64,000 nt of DNA, from assembly GCA_945288535.1 (NCBI GenBank), contig CALYQQ010000011.1, forward strand, positions 1-64,000, written 5' to 3'. The first letter of the stretch is position 1; each line of letters begins with the position of its first letter. This DNA is from an uncultured Enterobacterales bacterium (lineage in GTDB: Bacteria > Pseudomonadota > Gammaproteobacteria > Enterobacterales > CALYQQ01). This document shows, piece by piece, positions 10,431 to 21,200 of this stretch. Below the pieces are notes generated by a model. It was not told the DNA's origin and did not search any database. It worked only from the letters and a program-made list of their open reading frames with translations. Position numbers and translations under genes: made by a program.

Positions 10431-12230
10431 GTGCAAACCTTTAATACAGACATCGCTATTATTGGTGCAGGGGGGGGAGGTTTACGTGCAGCTATTGCAG
10501 TTGCTGAAGCTAATCCTAATCTGAAAGTTGCTCTGATATCGAAAGTTTACCCTATGCGTAGTCATACTGTCGCTGCTGAAGGTGGCGCTGCTGCGGTTAT
10601 TCAAGATCATGATAGTTTTGAAAATCATTTTCACGATACCGTTGCTGGCGGCGATTGGTTGTGTGAACAAGATGTTGTTGACTACTTTGTCCATCATAGC
10701 CCACGGGAAATGATCCAATTAGAACAATGGGGCTGTCCCTGGAGCCGTAAACCTGACGGTTCGATCAATGTTCGTCGCTTTGGTGGTATGAAAATCGAAC
10801 GAACCTGGTTTGCTGCGGATAAAACCGGTTTTCACTTATTACATACCCTGTTTCAAACATCAATAAAATATCCACAAATTGAACGCTTTGATGAACATTT
10901 TGTTCTTGATTTGCTCGTTGATGACGGCCATGTACATGGTCTTGTTGCGATGAATATGATGGAAGGTACATTAGTACAAATCCGAGCCAAAGCTGTAATC
11001 ATTGCAACGGGAGGTGCTGGTCGCGTATACCGTTATAACACTAACGGCGGTATTGTTACTGGCGATGGAATGGGTATGGCTTACCGCCACGGTGTAGCAT
11101 TACGTGATATGGAATTTGTTCAATACCATCCGACAGGTTTACCTGGATCAGGTATTTTGATGACAGAAGGTTGTCGTGGTGAAGGTGGTATATTAGTCAA
11201 CAAAGATGGTTACCGCTATTTGCAAGATTACGGTCTTGGACCAGAAACACCACTTGGTGAGCCAAAGAATAAGTATATGGAACTTGGACCACGGGACCGT
11301 GTTTCTCAAGCATTTTGGCATGAATGGCGTGCGGGCCGTACCATTCCAACACCTCGTGGCGATGTAACACTTTTAGATTTACGCCATCTTGGCGAGAAAA
11401 AAATTAATGAGCGCCTACCCTTTATTCGTGAATTGGCTAAAGCTTATGTGGGTGTTGATCCTGTTTATGAACCTATTCCGATTCGACCTACCGCCCACTA
11501 TACGATGGGAGGAATTGAAACTGATACACACTGTGAAACAACAATTAAAGGCTTATTTGCTGTAGGCGAATGTTCATCCGTTGGATTACATGGAGCTAAC
11601 CGTTTAGGATCAAATTCACTGGCAGAACTCGTTGTATTTGGCCGTTTAGCAGGTGAAAAAGCGATCGAGCGTATTAAGCAAGCACAATCAGCTAATGATA
11701 ATGTATTAAATGCTCAAGCAAATGATATCGAAAATCGTCTTCATGCATTACTAAAACAAGACGGTAATGAGAACTGGGCTGTTATTCGTGATGAAATGGG
11801 TATGTCAATGGAGGAAGGTTGTGGAATTTATCGTACAGCTGAACTCATGCAAAAAACAATTGACAAACTTAATGAGTTAAAAGAACGTTTTAAACGTATA
11901 AAGATTACTGATACATCTAGTGTCTTTAATACAGATTTGCTCTATACCATCGAATTAGGGCATAGCCTTGATATTGCGCAAGCAATGGCATATTCGGCGT
12001 TTAATCGGAAAGAGTCTCGTGGCGCACATCAACGCTTAGATGAAGGATGTACAGAACGTGATGACATTAACTTCCTGAAACATACTCAGGCATTTTATAA
12101 TGGCGATGATGCACCTAAGCTTAGCTATAGTGATGTAAAAATAACTACATTACCTCCAGCCAAACGTGTTTATGGTGCTGAAGCCGAAGCGCAAGAAAAA
12201 GCAAAAAAGGAGGAAAAGACGAATGGCTAA
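10431..12230 (+). CDS. frdA: Fumarate reductase flavoprotein subunit
   Basis: [49 protein letters not shown]; first gene of frdABCD. Confidence 0.98.
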   Translation: MQTFNTDIAIIGAGGGGLRAAIAVAEANPNLKVALISKVYPMRSHTVAAEGGAAAVIQDHDSFENHFHDTVAGGDWLCEQDVVDYFVHHSPREMIQLEQWGCPWSRKPDGSINVRRFGGMKIERTWFAADKTGFHLLHTLFQTSIKYPQIERFDEHFVLDLLVDDGHVHGLVAMNMMEGTLVQIRAKAVIIATGGAGRVYRYNTNGGIVTGDGMGMAYRHGVALRDMEFVQYHPTGLPGSGILMTEGCRGEGGILVNKDGYRYLQDYGLGPETPLGEPKNKYMELGPRDRVSQAFWHEWRAGRTIPTPRGDVTLLDLRHLGEKKINERLPFIRELAKAYVGVDPVYEPIPIRPTAHYTMGGIETDTHCETTIKGLFAVGECSSVGLHGANRLGSNSLAELVVFGRLAGEKAIERIKQAQSANDNVLNAQANDIENRLHALLKQDGNENWAVIRDEMGMSMEEGCGIYRTAELMQKTIDKLNELKERFKRIKITDTSSVFNTDLLYTIELGHSLDIAQAMAYSAFNRKESRGAHQRLDEGCTERDDINFLKHTQAFYNGDDAPKLSYSDVKITTLPPAKRVYGAEAEAQEKAKKEEKTNG

Positions 12231-12957
12231 GATGAAAACAATGAAGCTAGACGTCATGCGCTATAATCCTGAGCGTGATAATGAACCTTATTTGCAATCA
12301 TTTGATGTTCCTTATGATGAAACGACGTCGCTACTCGATGCGTTAGGCTATATTAAAGATCATTTAGCTCCTGATCTTTCATATCGCTGGTCATGTCGTA
12401 TGGCAATTTGTGGCTCTTGCGGTATGATGGTAAACAAAGTACCTAAACTTGCCTGCAAAACCTTTTTGCGTGAATATCCGTCAGGTATGCGTATTGAAGC
12501 TTTAGGTAATTTTCCTATTGAACGCGACCTGGTCGTTGATATGACGCACTTTATTGAAAGCCTAGAAGCAATAAAACCTTATATTATTGGTAATAATCGC
12601 AAGCCTGAAGAAGGACCGAATACCCAACTTCCAGAACAATTATTAAAATATCAACAATTTTCTATGTGTATAAATTGTGGTTTATGCTATGCAGCATGTC
12701 CGCAATTCGGATTAAATCCAGAGTTTATTGGTCCTGCTGCAATCACATTAGCCCATCGTTATAATCTAGATAATCGTGATAATGGTAAGAAAGAGCGTAT
12801 GCCTTTATTAAACAGTGATAATGGTGTCTGGAGTTGTACTTTTGTTGGCTATTGTTCTGAAGTTTGCCCAAAACATGTCGATCCTGCTGCAGCCATTCAG
12901 CAAGGCAAAGCTGAAAGTGCGAAAGATTTTATGATCGCAATGCTTAAACCGCAATGA
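12223..12957 (+). CDS. frdB: Fumarate reductase iron-sulfur subunit
   Basis: Start at [19 protein letters not shown] overlapping the frdA end; Fe-S motifs [35 protein letters not shown]. Confidence 0.97.
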   Translation: MAKMKTMKLDVMRYNPERDNEPYLQSFDVPYDETTSLLDALGYIKDHLAPDLSYRWSCRMAICGSCGMMVNKVPKLACKTFLREYPSGMRIEALGNFPIERDLVVDMTHFIESLEAIKPYIIGNNRKPEEGPNTQLPEQLLKYQQFSMCINCGLCYAACPQFGLNPEFIGPAAITLAHRYNLDNRDNGKKERMPLLNSDNGVWSCTFVGYCSEVCPKHVDPAAAIQQGKAESAKDFMIAMLKPQ

Positions 12958-12974
12958 GGAAGGGGATTTTAACA

Positions 12975-13367
12975 ATGACCACAAAACGTAAACCCTATGT
13001 TCGTGAAATAAAACCATCATGGTGGCAAAATCTAGGGTTTTATAAATTTTATATTTTTCGCGAAGCCACTTGCTTACCTACTCTATGGTTTAGTTTACTA
13101 TTAACATTTGGTGTAATTGCGATGGGACGTGGACAAGAGTCCGCAATTGCTTTTTTAAGTTTTCTACAAAATCCTATTGTATTACTTTTAAATATTATTA
13201 CGTTGGTTGCGACTTTATTTCATGCAAAAACATGGTTTGATCTAGTACCAAAAGCCGTAAACCTTATTATTAAAGGTGAAAAATTTCCAAATTCTATTTT
13301 GGTTAAAGGTATGTGGGTACTCATGGTTATTGCAACAATTGCCATTTTGGCATTGGCCTTATTTTAA
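12975..13367 (+). CDS. frdC: Fumarate reductase membrane subunit C
   Basis: MTTKRKPYVREIKPSWWQNLGFYKFYIFREAT; operon position. Confidence 0.96.
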   Translation: MTTKRKPYVREIKPSWWQNLGFYKFYIFREATCLPTLWFSLLLTFGVIAMGRGQESAIAFLSFLQNPIVLLLNIITLVATLFHAKTWFDLVPKAVNLIIKGEKFPNSILVKGMWVLMVIATIAILALALF

Positions 13368-13382
13368 TTCTAGGAGAACGAA

Positions 13383-13757
13383 ATGAATCAAACACCTAAA
13401 CGTTCTGATGAACCGGTTTTCTGGGGATTATTTGGTGCAGGTGGCATGTGGAGTGCTATCGTTTCACCTGCGGTAATTTTAGTTATTGGACTAATTTTAC
13501 CCGTTGCTCTAGGCGATAATATTATGATGGGATTGACCTTTTCTGCAAAGGCTAAATCCATCATTCTTTTTATGAGCAGTTTCTTAGGTCGAATGATCTT
13601 GTTATTTACGATTATTTTACCTTTATGGTGTGCTATGCACCGTTTACACCATACATTGCATGATTTTAAAATTCATGTACCCGCGCCTAAATTGGTTTTT
13701 TATGGTTTCGCTTCGCTGATTACATTATTAGCTTGTTATGGAATTTTCCATTTTTAA
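13383..13757 (+). CDS. frdD: Fumarate reductase membrane subunit D
   Basis: MNQTPKRSDEPVFWGLFGAGGMWSAIVSPAVIL; operon position. Confidence 0.96.
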   Translation: MNQTPKRSDEPVFWGLFGAGGMWSAIVSPAVILVIGLILPVALGDNIMMGLTFSAKAKSIILFMSSFLGRMILLFTIILPLWCAMHRLHHTLHDFKIHVPAPKLVFYGFASLITLLACYGIFHF

Positions 13758-13822
13758 GCGTTAATAATATATTTATCAAATAAAGCGATATAGTGTTCAC
13801 CATCTAGTGAATAAATAAAATA

Positions 13823-13854
13823 AAAAGAGTAAGTAAAATTTACTTACTCTTTTC
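13823..13854. terminator. Bidirectional terminator between frdD and gdx
   Basis: Perfect inverted repeat AAAAGAGTAAGTAAA/TTTACTTACTCTTTT flanked by A-rich and T-rich sequence, between convergent genes. Confidence 0.85.
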
Positions 13855-13894
13855 TTTTGCCTAGTTATACCGTGTCGATTACACATTCGTTGAT

Positions 13895-14212
13895 TTAATT
13901 GGTACTCCACTTTAAGCCAATGATACCAACAATAATCAGAAAAAAACTAATAATTCTGATAAGTGTTAAAGGTTCTCTAAATAAAATAACACCAAGAATA
14001 GATACACCTACAGCACCAATGCCTGTCCATATAGCATAAGCCGTTCCAGCAGGTAATGATTTCATTGCATAAGCAAGTAGATAAAAACTAGCTATAGACG
14101 CAATTAACGTTATTGCACTAGGTATTGTCCGAGTAAAACCATAACTATATTTTAAGCTAATCGCCCAAACAACCTCAAGTAATCCAGCAATAGACAAGAC
14201 GATCCAAGGCAT
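13895..14212 (-). CDS. gdx: SMR family guanidinium exporter (Gdx/SugE)
   Basis: [23 protein letters not shown]..., [27 protein letters not shown]. coli sugE is also downstream of frd. Confidence 0.92.
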   Translation of the reverse strand: MPWIVLSIAGLLEVVWAISLKYSYGFTRTIPSAITLIASIASFYLLAYAMKSLPAGTAYAIWTGIGAVGVSILGVILFREPLTLIRIISFFLIIVGIIGLKWSTN

Positions 14213-14239
14213 TTCGATACCTATATAATCAATAAAATG

Positions 14240-14282
14240 GGGGCATCCCCAAGGAAAGACACGTAATCAGGACGTACTGATT
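14240..14282 (-). promoter_or_regulatory. Possible degenerate guanidine-II (mini-ykkC) like tandem hairpins upstream of gdx
   Basis: Minus strand: AATCAG-TACGTC-CTGATT followed by GGGG-ATG-CCCC about 30 nt before the ATG; only the first loop contains ACG and neither matches ACGR exactly. Confidence 0.25.
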
Positions 14283-14481
14283 CGAGTTTAGAATAAATAA
14301 ATTACGAGAAATAATAAGCGTAAATAAATATCAGTGAGAATACGCTTAGGTTCTCATTTAAAATAGTGCCAGAATGACAATTAATTTATCTTACCGGCAC
14401 TCTAAATAAAACTTAATTAAATATAAAGCACTATCATCATAATCGATAGATTATACTTGTAATTATTTCTTATAAAAAAAT

Positions 14482-15048
14482 TTATTTTACGCGTGATACA
14501 TATTCACCAGAACGAGTATCAACTTTAACGATCTCACCAATCTGAACAAATAATGGTACTCTAACTACGGCGCCAGTAGCTAGTGTTGCGGGTTTACCCC
14601 CTGTTCCAGCTGTATCGCCTTTTAAACCAGGATCTGTTTCAGTAATTTCTAACTCAACAAAATTTGGTGGAGTAACAGCAATGGGTTGACCATTCCATAA
14701 AGTCAGTACACAATCAGCTTGTTCAACCAGCCATTTAGCATTGTCGCCAACAGCTTTAGCATCAGCGGCCAATTGTTCAAATGTCTCATTGTTCATAAAG
14801 TGCCAGAATTCACCGTCAGTATAGAGGTAAGTCAAATTGAGGTCCATTACATCTGCAGCTTCAACAGAATCACCTGATTTGAAAGTTTTCTCTAATACCT
14901 TATTGGTTAACAATTTACGTATTTTAACCCGGTTAAATGCTTGGCCTTTACCTGGTTTAACAAATTCATTCTCAATAATTGCACACGGCTCGCCATCAAG
15001 CATTATTTTGAGGCCTGAACGGAATTCATTGGTACTATAGGATGCCAT
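14482..15048 (-). CDS. efp: Elongation factor P
   Basis: [44 protein letters not shown] with the modifiable Lys34 (PGKGQ). Confidence 0.98.
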   Translation of the reverse strand: MASYSTNEFRSGLKIMLDGEPCAIIENEFVKPGKGQAFNRVKIRKLLTNKVLEKTFKSGDSVEAADVMDLNLTYLYTDGEFWHFMNNETFEQLAADAKAVGDNAKWLVEQADCVLTLWNGQPIAVTPPNFVELEITETDPGLKGDTAGTGGKPATLATGAVVRVPLFVQIGEIVKVDTRSGEYVSRVK

Positions 15049-15083
15049 ATTAAAATTCTCTTAATTGGTAGATAAAACTAAAA

Positions 15084-16109
15084 ATGACGCATAGTGTAAC
15101 TCAAAATACCCCTAATAGAGAAGATTGGATACAACAGTTAAAAGACATTATTACTGATCCAATAGAATTACTACAACTTCTTGGTTTATCTGATAATGCT
15201 GATTTATTAAACGGTATATCAGCAAAAAAACTATTTGCATTACGCGTACCTCGGGCTTATCTCACTAGAATCAAGCAGGGCGACGCAAATGATCCATTGC
15301 TGTTACAAGTGATCACTCAACAAGAAGAATTCATCAAGGATCCTCATTATAGTTGCAATCCACTTGATGAACAAACAAACGCTATTCCCGGTTTGTTACA
15401 TAAATATCATAATCGCGCACTTTTATTAGTAAAAGGTGCTTGTGCGATAAACTGTCGTTATTGTTTTAGGCGTCATTTTCCTTATCAAGATAATCCAGGA
15501 AATAAAAACACTTGGCTAAATGCAATTAACTATATAAATCAACACAAGGAACTTGATGAAATTCTATTTTCAGGTGGTGATCCCTTAATGGCAAAAGACC
15601 ATGAATTAGATTGGTTAATCAGTCAATTAGAAGCCATTCCTCATCTTAAAAGGCTGCGCATTCATAGCCGGATGGCAACTGTATTGCCCGCTCGAATAAC
15701 GACGACATTATGTAATCGCCTTAATACCTCTCGGCTTCAGGTTATATTGGTTACTCATATAAATCATGCAAATGAAATTGATGATTGTGTAAAGCAGGCT
15801 ATGCAAGATTTATCTCTTGCAAATGTCACGCTACTCAATCAAAGTGTTTTATTGAAAGGTATAAATGATAATGCAGATATATTAGCCGATTTAAGTAATG
15901 CACTATTTGATAGTGGGATTTTACCTTATTATTTACACACATTAGATAAAGTAAGTGGCGCAAGTCATTTTATGGTAGATGATCATCAAGCACAACAGAT
16001 TATGCAGCAACTTCTCACCAAAGTATCAGGATATTTAGTTCCTCGTCTGGTTCGAGAAATCAGTGGTCAACCCAGTAAAACCCCCTTAGATCTCCATTTA
16101 ATCAAATAA
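15084..16109 (+). CDS. epmB: EF-P beta-lysylation protein (lysine 2,3-aminomutase-like radical SAM)
   Basis: Radical SAM CAINCRYCFRRHFPY; divergent from efp. Confidence 0.96.
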   Translation: MTHSVTQNTPNREDWIQQLKDIITDPIELLQLLGLSDNADLLNGISAKKLFALRVPRAYLTRIKQGDANDPLLLQVITQQEEFIKDPHYSCNPLDEQTNAIPGLLHKYHNRALLLVKGACAINCRYCFRRHFPYQDNPGNKNTWLNAINYINQHKELDEILFSGGDPLMAKDHELDWLISQLEAIPHLKRLRIHSRMATVLPARITTTLCNRLNTSRLQVILVTHINHANEIDDCVKQAMQDLSLANVTLLNQSVLLKGINDNADILADLSNALFDSGILPYYLHTLDKVSGASHFMVDDHQAQQIMQQLLTKVSGYLVPRLVREISGQPSKTPLDLHLIK

Positions 16110-16119
16110 GAGAGCCTCA

Positions 16120-16141
16120 TGCCGGCTAGAAAAAGCCGGCA
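16120..16141. repeat. GC-rich hairpin between convergent epmB and pmbA
   Basis: TGCCGGCT-agaaaa-AGCCGGCA, no strong T-tract. Confidence 0.5.
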
Positions 16142-16167
16142 GTGCTTGCTAAAGCATAGATATAGTA

Positions 16168-17520
16168 TTATTCACCCGCGATTTTCATATTGGAGATTAA
16201 TATAGAACCACATTGGATTTTGCTTCGCATTTCAATATCATTTCCGATTGTTACAATATCTCGGTACATCTGTGATAAATTACCCGCTATGGTTATTTCA
16301 TTAACTGGATACTGAATTTCGCCATTTTCTATCCAAAATCCAGATGCGCCCCGTGAATAATCACCTGTGACAGTATTTACGCCCTGCCCCATTAATCGCG
16401 TTACTAATAATCCTTTCCCCATCTTTTTGATTAATTGATCCAAATTATCTTGTTGACCTGATACTTGCCAATTATAAATCCCACCTGAATGACCTGTAGC
16501 TTGCATATTTAAGCGTCTAGCTGCATAGCTACTTAATAGATAAGTTTGTAATAACCCTTTTTTAATAATATCTCGATTAATCGTTTGTGTACCCTCAGCA
16601 TCAAACGGAGCTGATCCTAATCCCTTAGCTAAGTGAGGATATTCTGATATAGTTAACCAAGAAGGAAAGATCTGCTCGTCTAATTTATTCAATAAAAAAC
16701 TTGATTTACGATATAAATTGCTTCCGCTTATTGCACTCACTAAATGACCCAATAAACCAGAAGCGACTTCGGCAGCAAACAGGACTGGAACTTGCATAGT
16801 AGGTAAGCGACGTGGATTAAGACGTGCAAGTGTCCTAGTTGCAGCTTCCTGACCAACCCATTCTGCCGATTTTAAGTCATCCATAGCACGAGCAGTAGTA
16901 TAAGAATAATCTCGTTCCATTCGGCCTTCTTGCTCAGCAATAACACAACAATCTAGCGAATAACGACTGGAACAATAGCTATGCAAAAAACCGTGAGTAT
17001 TACCGTATACTTTAACCCCATAATGCCCATTATAGCTGCTACCCTCACTATTCACGATACGTTTATCTATTGACAAAGCGACACGTTCAGCATTTGCGGC
17101 TAACTCAATAGCTTGATCGGGATTAAGTACATCAGGAAAGAAAATATCGACTACAGGCGGATTAAACGCCATTAATTCTTTATCTACAAGTCCTGAATAA
17201 GGGTCGGCAGATGTATAGCGAGCAATATCTAATGCAGCTTCTAATGCATCTTTTATTGCTTTAGCACTTAAATCACTGGATGTTGCCGTACCTTTACGCT
17301 GTTGTTGATAAACTGTAATACTTAAAGCGCCATCACTGTTAAACGCTAATCTTTCGACATCAGAAAAACGTGTTGAAACACTTAGACCTGTGGTTTTTAA
17401 TATTGCAACCTCAGCTTCATCACAGGAATGCTTAGCAAGTTCAAGCGCATAAGCGACCGCGCGTTCTAATTCTTGTTGTTGATCAGCAACGTGCTCAGCA
17501 ATATTCATTATCATTTCCAC
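16168..17520 (-). CDS. pmbA: Metalloprotease PmbA/TldE
   Basis: TldE family: [36 protein letters not shown]; divergent from darP as in E. coli. Confidence 0.96.
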   Translation of the reverse strand: MEMIMNIAEHVADQQQELERAVAYALELAKHSCDEAEVAILKTTGLSVSTRFSDVERLAFNSDGALSITVYQQQRKGTATSSDLSAKAIKDALEAALDIARYTSADPYSGLVDKELMAFNPPVVDIFFPDVLNPDQAIELAANAERVALSIDKRIVNSEGSSYNGHYGVKVYGNTHGFLHSYCSSRYSLDCCVIAEQEGRMERDYSYTTARAMDDLKSAEWVGQEAATRTLARLNPRRLPTMQVPVLFAAEVASGLLGHLVSAISGSNLYRKSSFLLNKLDEQIFPSWLTISEYPHLAKGLGSAPFDAEGTQTINRDIIKKGLLQTYLLSSYAARRLNMQATGHSGGIYNWQVSGQQDNLDQLIKKMGKGLLVTRLMGQGVNTVTGDYSRGASGFWIENGEIQYPVNEITIAGNLSQMYRDIVTIGNDIEMRSKIQCGSILISNMKIAGE

Positions 17521-17626
17521 CTTTAAATTTAGATGTAACTAGTGTAACAGGATCTCTGCTTAATTTCGCATAAAGAGTATAAGCTGTTAGTATAGGTACA
17601 TTGAACATAGCTACGATATCGAAAAA

Positions 17627-18172
17627 ATGATGAAAAACGATCAAAATGAAACAAAACGGTCAGATAATGCACTACAAGAAGATGATATTATCTGGGTGAG
17701 CAAAAGTGAAATTAAACGCGATGCTGAAAAGCTCAAAGCACTTGGTGCACAACTAGTTAATTTAGGTAAAAATGCGTTAGATCGCGTACCTATGGATGAA
17801 GATTTGCGTGATGCTATAGAACTCGCGCAACGAATAAAAAAAGAAGGGCGTCGTCGACAATTACAACTAATCGGTAAAATGCTACGCGCTAGAGATCCTG
17901 AACCGTTGTATCTTGCTTTGGATAAGATTCAGAACAAACATAATCAACAGATAGCTCATTTCCATAAATTGGAGCAATTACGAGAAGAGCTTATTGAGGA
18001 AGGTGATAATGCCATCCAAAAAGTGTTAACCTTATATCCTTACGCAGATCGGCAGCAGCTCAGAACACTTATTCGTCAAGCACAAAAAGAACGTTCTGAT
18101 CATAAACCACCAAAAGCTTATCGTCAGATTTTTCAGTATTTAAAAGAAATTGACGAAATGATAATTACATAA
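17627..18172 (+). CDS. darP: Ribosome biogenesis factor DarP (YjgA)
   Basis: [52 protein letters not shown]; adjacent to pmbA. Confidence 0.95.
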   Translation: MMKNDQNETKRSDNALQEDDIIWVSKSEIKRDAEKLKALGAQLVNLGKNALDRVPMDEDLRDAIELAQRIKKEGRRRQLQLIGKMLRARDPEPLYLALDKIQNKHNQQIAHFHKLEQLREELIEEGDNAIQKVLTLYPYADRQQLRTLIRQAQKERSDHKPPKAYRQIFQYLKEIDEMIIT

Positions 18173-18412
18173 TAACTTATGTCCGAATAACATTATTGAA
18201 TTACGTCAATTATTAGCAAAGCAAATATAAAATAAGGGAAGAAAACTTATTTTTCTTCCCAAGCAATTTAATCCATAATGCTTTATTGTTATGAACTACG
18301 ATAACTAGAAAACAATTAAAGACAATTATTTTTTGTGGTGCTGTATTTCAGTAAATAATCAAAAGCATTTGATTATTTTTTCTTAAGGTTACATGAGAAT
18401 AATTACTGCTAT

Positions 18413-18682
18413 TTATTCTGTTATAATTGTAAAAATAAGAGCGCCTTTTAATTGTTGTTGTGCTTCATTAAATAAAGCAACTAAAGGTTCATATACAGGC
18501 TGGTATGTAAAATGAGTAAAAATAATTTCTATTGGCATCTGTAAATAACCACTGGTAAGAATATCCCATAGTGCATCTAAATTATTGCCAAAATAATTAG
18601 GTAAGGAAAGTTGTTGACCAAGCTGGTTATAAAAATCAGCAAAGCACTTAATATTTGAGAAATCCAATATAATTTTATTCAT
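18413..18682 (-). CDS. Barstar family ribonuclease inhibitor (YhcO-like)
   Basis: FYNQLGQQLSLPNYFGNNLDALWDIL barstar signature; overlaps the stop of the upstream barnase gene. Confidence 0.93.
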   Translation of the reverse strand: MNKIILDFSNIKCFADFYNQLGQQLSLPNYFGNNLDALWDILTSGYLQMPIEIIFTHFTYQPVYEPLVALFNEAQQQLKGALIFTIITE

Positions 18683-19203
18683 TTCGGCAAAACCACCACT
18701 TGAAATGTCTGATAATGATCATGGGTTACATAGATTAATCCATCATTAGAAAACACGATTCTATCAGCACCACGCCGGCCACATGAGTAATTAATATCAG
18801 CTTCAAACCATATGCGCTTATCAACAGCCGGTAGCTTGTTTTCTCTATTAGCAAAAAAATCACCACCTATAGCTCGTCCCGGCAATATTTGGCATAAGTT
18901 ACCACTTTTTGCATCCCATCCACGACGTATTGCTTGTTGTTTAGTTATATAATAGTTGGGCAATTTATGATTTTTAGACAAATAATCGATAATATATTTC
19001 TCTGATGTTAATTGATCGATTGCTACATTAGTATTAATATGCTGCTGAGGATAAGTCGGTGCTCGATTTTCAGAAATTGATCCCGGTTGACTACTGTGTT
19101 GAAAGTCTGAAGGTGTTAATACAATAGAAATTATTAAGGCAAGCAAACAAATAAATATAATAATTAGAATTTGTTGGTTAATCGATAGTCGTGTTTTAGA
19201 CAT
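18679..19203 (-). CDS. Barnase-family ribonuclease with N-terminal membrane anchor or signal sequence
   Basis: NHKLPNYYITKQQAIRRGWDAKSGNL..PGRAIGGDFFANRENKLP..RIWFEADINYSCGRRGADRIVFSNDGLIYVTHDHYQTF aligns with barnase including Glu73, Arg and His102 regions; N-terminal hydrophobic helix IIIFICLLALIISIVL. Confidence 0.95.
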   Translation of the reverse strand: MSKTRLSINQQILIIIFICLLALIISIVLTPSDFQHSSQPGSISENRAPTYPQQHINTNVAIDQLTSEKYIIDYLSKNHKLPNYYITKQQAIRRGWDAKSGNLCQILPGRAIGGDFFANRENKLPAVDKRIWFEADINYSCGRRGADRIVFSNDGLIYVTHDHYQTFQVVVLPK

Positions 19204-20342
19204 ATAAACTAATTACTCCATTAAAATATAAAAAGTGATATTAGTTATTCATGCATAAGCAATTTACTAACAAAGTAAGATTGACATATTAATAAGCAGT
19301 AATAATTAAATAAAAGTTATTATAATAGTTTAATTACTTTTTTAATTTTTAACACACTATTATAGTAAAATAATTAGTATATGTGTTTATAGCATTAAAT
19401 ATGCGAAATTTATATAATATATTATTAACAACTGTTCAACATTATATAAACAATTTTTTAGCGTAATAATAAAGCAATCACTTTATTATCTTATTAATTT
19501 TACAATTATTAAAAATAAGAAATATAATAATTCATTTTTTTAGTATTTATTAAAATATTTGTTTTTATTTAATTATTTTTTAATAATTTTATAAATATTA
19601 TTTATAAAATAATATTTATTTGCTTGACAACTAATAGATAGAATCATTTTTATTACTGTATTTATCTAAATTTAGCAAAATAGATAATAAGTATAAATAG
19701 AGTATGCCTAAAATAAATTATTTCAAATTTAATCATTATTGATAATAATTCATAACCTATACCTCCTAATATATACCTAACTTTTACAAAACTTAGATGT
19801 ATCATCATACATAATATTAACTCAATAGTGTAATATTCTCATTTGCAATAGGTTATAAAAATCAAATCGTTTGTTAAGTAGCATATAATTCATTATTTAT
19901 TATGAAATAATCATTAATAAAACAAATCATAATTCATTGTATATTATGCATAATATATATTTAAAAAAATAAAATATTATTAAATAAAATTTAACAATAT
20001 TATATTATGGTTGTAATACTATTTTTATATTAATAAGTATTATAGCTATTTATTTATAGTATTATTTAATATAAATTATATTGATGATATAAAAACATAT
20101 TATTTATTAATTAAATCAATAAAGTAATTTAAATAATAAACTTCACACAACTACATAAAGTGATAAATTAATACTAGCCAATCATTAATTGATTATGTTA
20201 TTCTTACTATGAATTCAAGGTAATATGTTCTTAGGGATTATGAACTATTGCTTTCTATAGGTTTTATATCAAAATTTCTTTTGATTCCCTCGATCAGTGG
20301 TTCCTGAAATAGTATTTACGTCTATGTTAATTAGTTAATACG

Positions 20343-20382
20343 ATAAAGGCTGTTAACTTTGGTTAATAGCCTTTATTTTTAT
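20343..20382 (+). terminator. Intrinsic-terminator-like hairpin in AT-rich spacer
   Basis: AAAGGCTGTTAAC-ttt-GGTTAATAGCCTTTATTTTT. Confidence 0.6.
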
Positions 20383-20943
20383 GCATAAGATATAAATTAA
20401 GGATTAATTCTTAATTAAATAAAGTTTGTTAGAATTAAATAACGGGGATATATTTAATTTAATATTATATATACTAAAAAATAGCATATTTAAAAATAAA
20501 TTAATATTTAATTAAAAATAGAAATATAAAAAAACAAACGCTAGTGAAATAATACACTAACGCTGTCTAATAAAAATTATCTATATTTTTCAATACTGTC
20601 TACTATCAACTTAATATAAAGTCTATGATAATTTAACATATAACGTTACATTAAGTTTTATTACATGCATAACCATACTATCGGGCTTTCTTCATCCTTT
20701 TGAAAAATTAAGCATCCTTGCCCCGAAAGTTACATCTACGTCTACGTTAATTCACTTAATTAATATTACCCTATAAATAGGATGCATCAAGATTCATACT
20801 CTACGCTTATAGGAACGTTAATTTAATAAACTGAGTTATATTAACTGATTTACTCAAAATAACGACTTAATCTCTTTACTTGTTTTTAAGTATACTGAGT
20901 CAATATGTAGAAATAGTGAAGTTTAAGTGAAGGAAAGGATGAT

Positions 20944-21083
20944 TATGAGTTCACAAAAATAACTTATTGAAAAATAACTTTTATATTATTAACCTCATTA
21001 ACTGTTAGAGCACAAAATGATAAAAATGTAAAAAAAATGCTCTATTACACTGAACTATATAAAGCACAAAAAATACTTTTGTG
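20944..21083 (+). pseudogene. Possible remnant of a small exported protein
   Basis: ATGAGTTCACAAAAA then stop; in a shifted frame ITFILLTSLTVRAQNDKNVKKMLYYTELYKAQKILL*, signal-peptide-like; RBS-like AAGGAAAGGATG upstream. Confidence 0.25.
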
Positions 21084-21200
21084 AATTTTTGCATTGTTAT
21101 TATAGTGAAAATCAATTTTTATCTAAAATATTGTCGTAAAAATCAGCTGAATAGACTAAACTAGATCAGCTGATAAACGAAACAAAGATAATCGACTAAA

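Noticed and set aside
10482-10971. Minus-strand ORFs inside frdA
   Set aside because: Shadow ORFs opposite a conserved coding sequence
19300-20150. Possible CRISPR or tandem-repeat array in the AT-rich region
   Set aside because: No regularly spaced repeat units; only low-complexity A/T sequence
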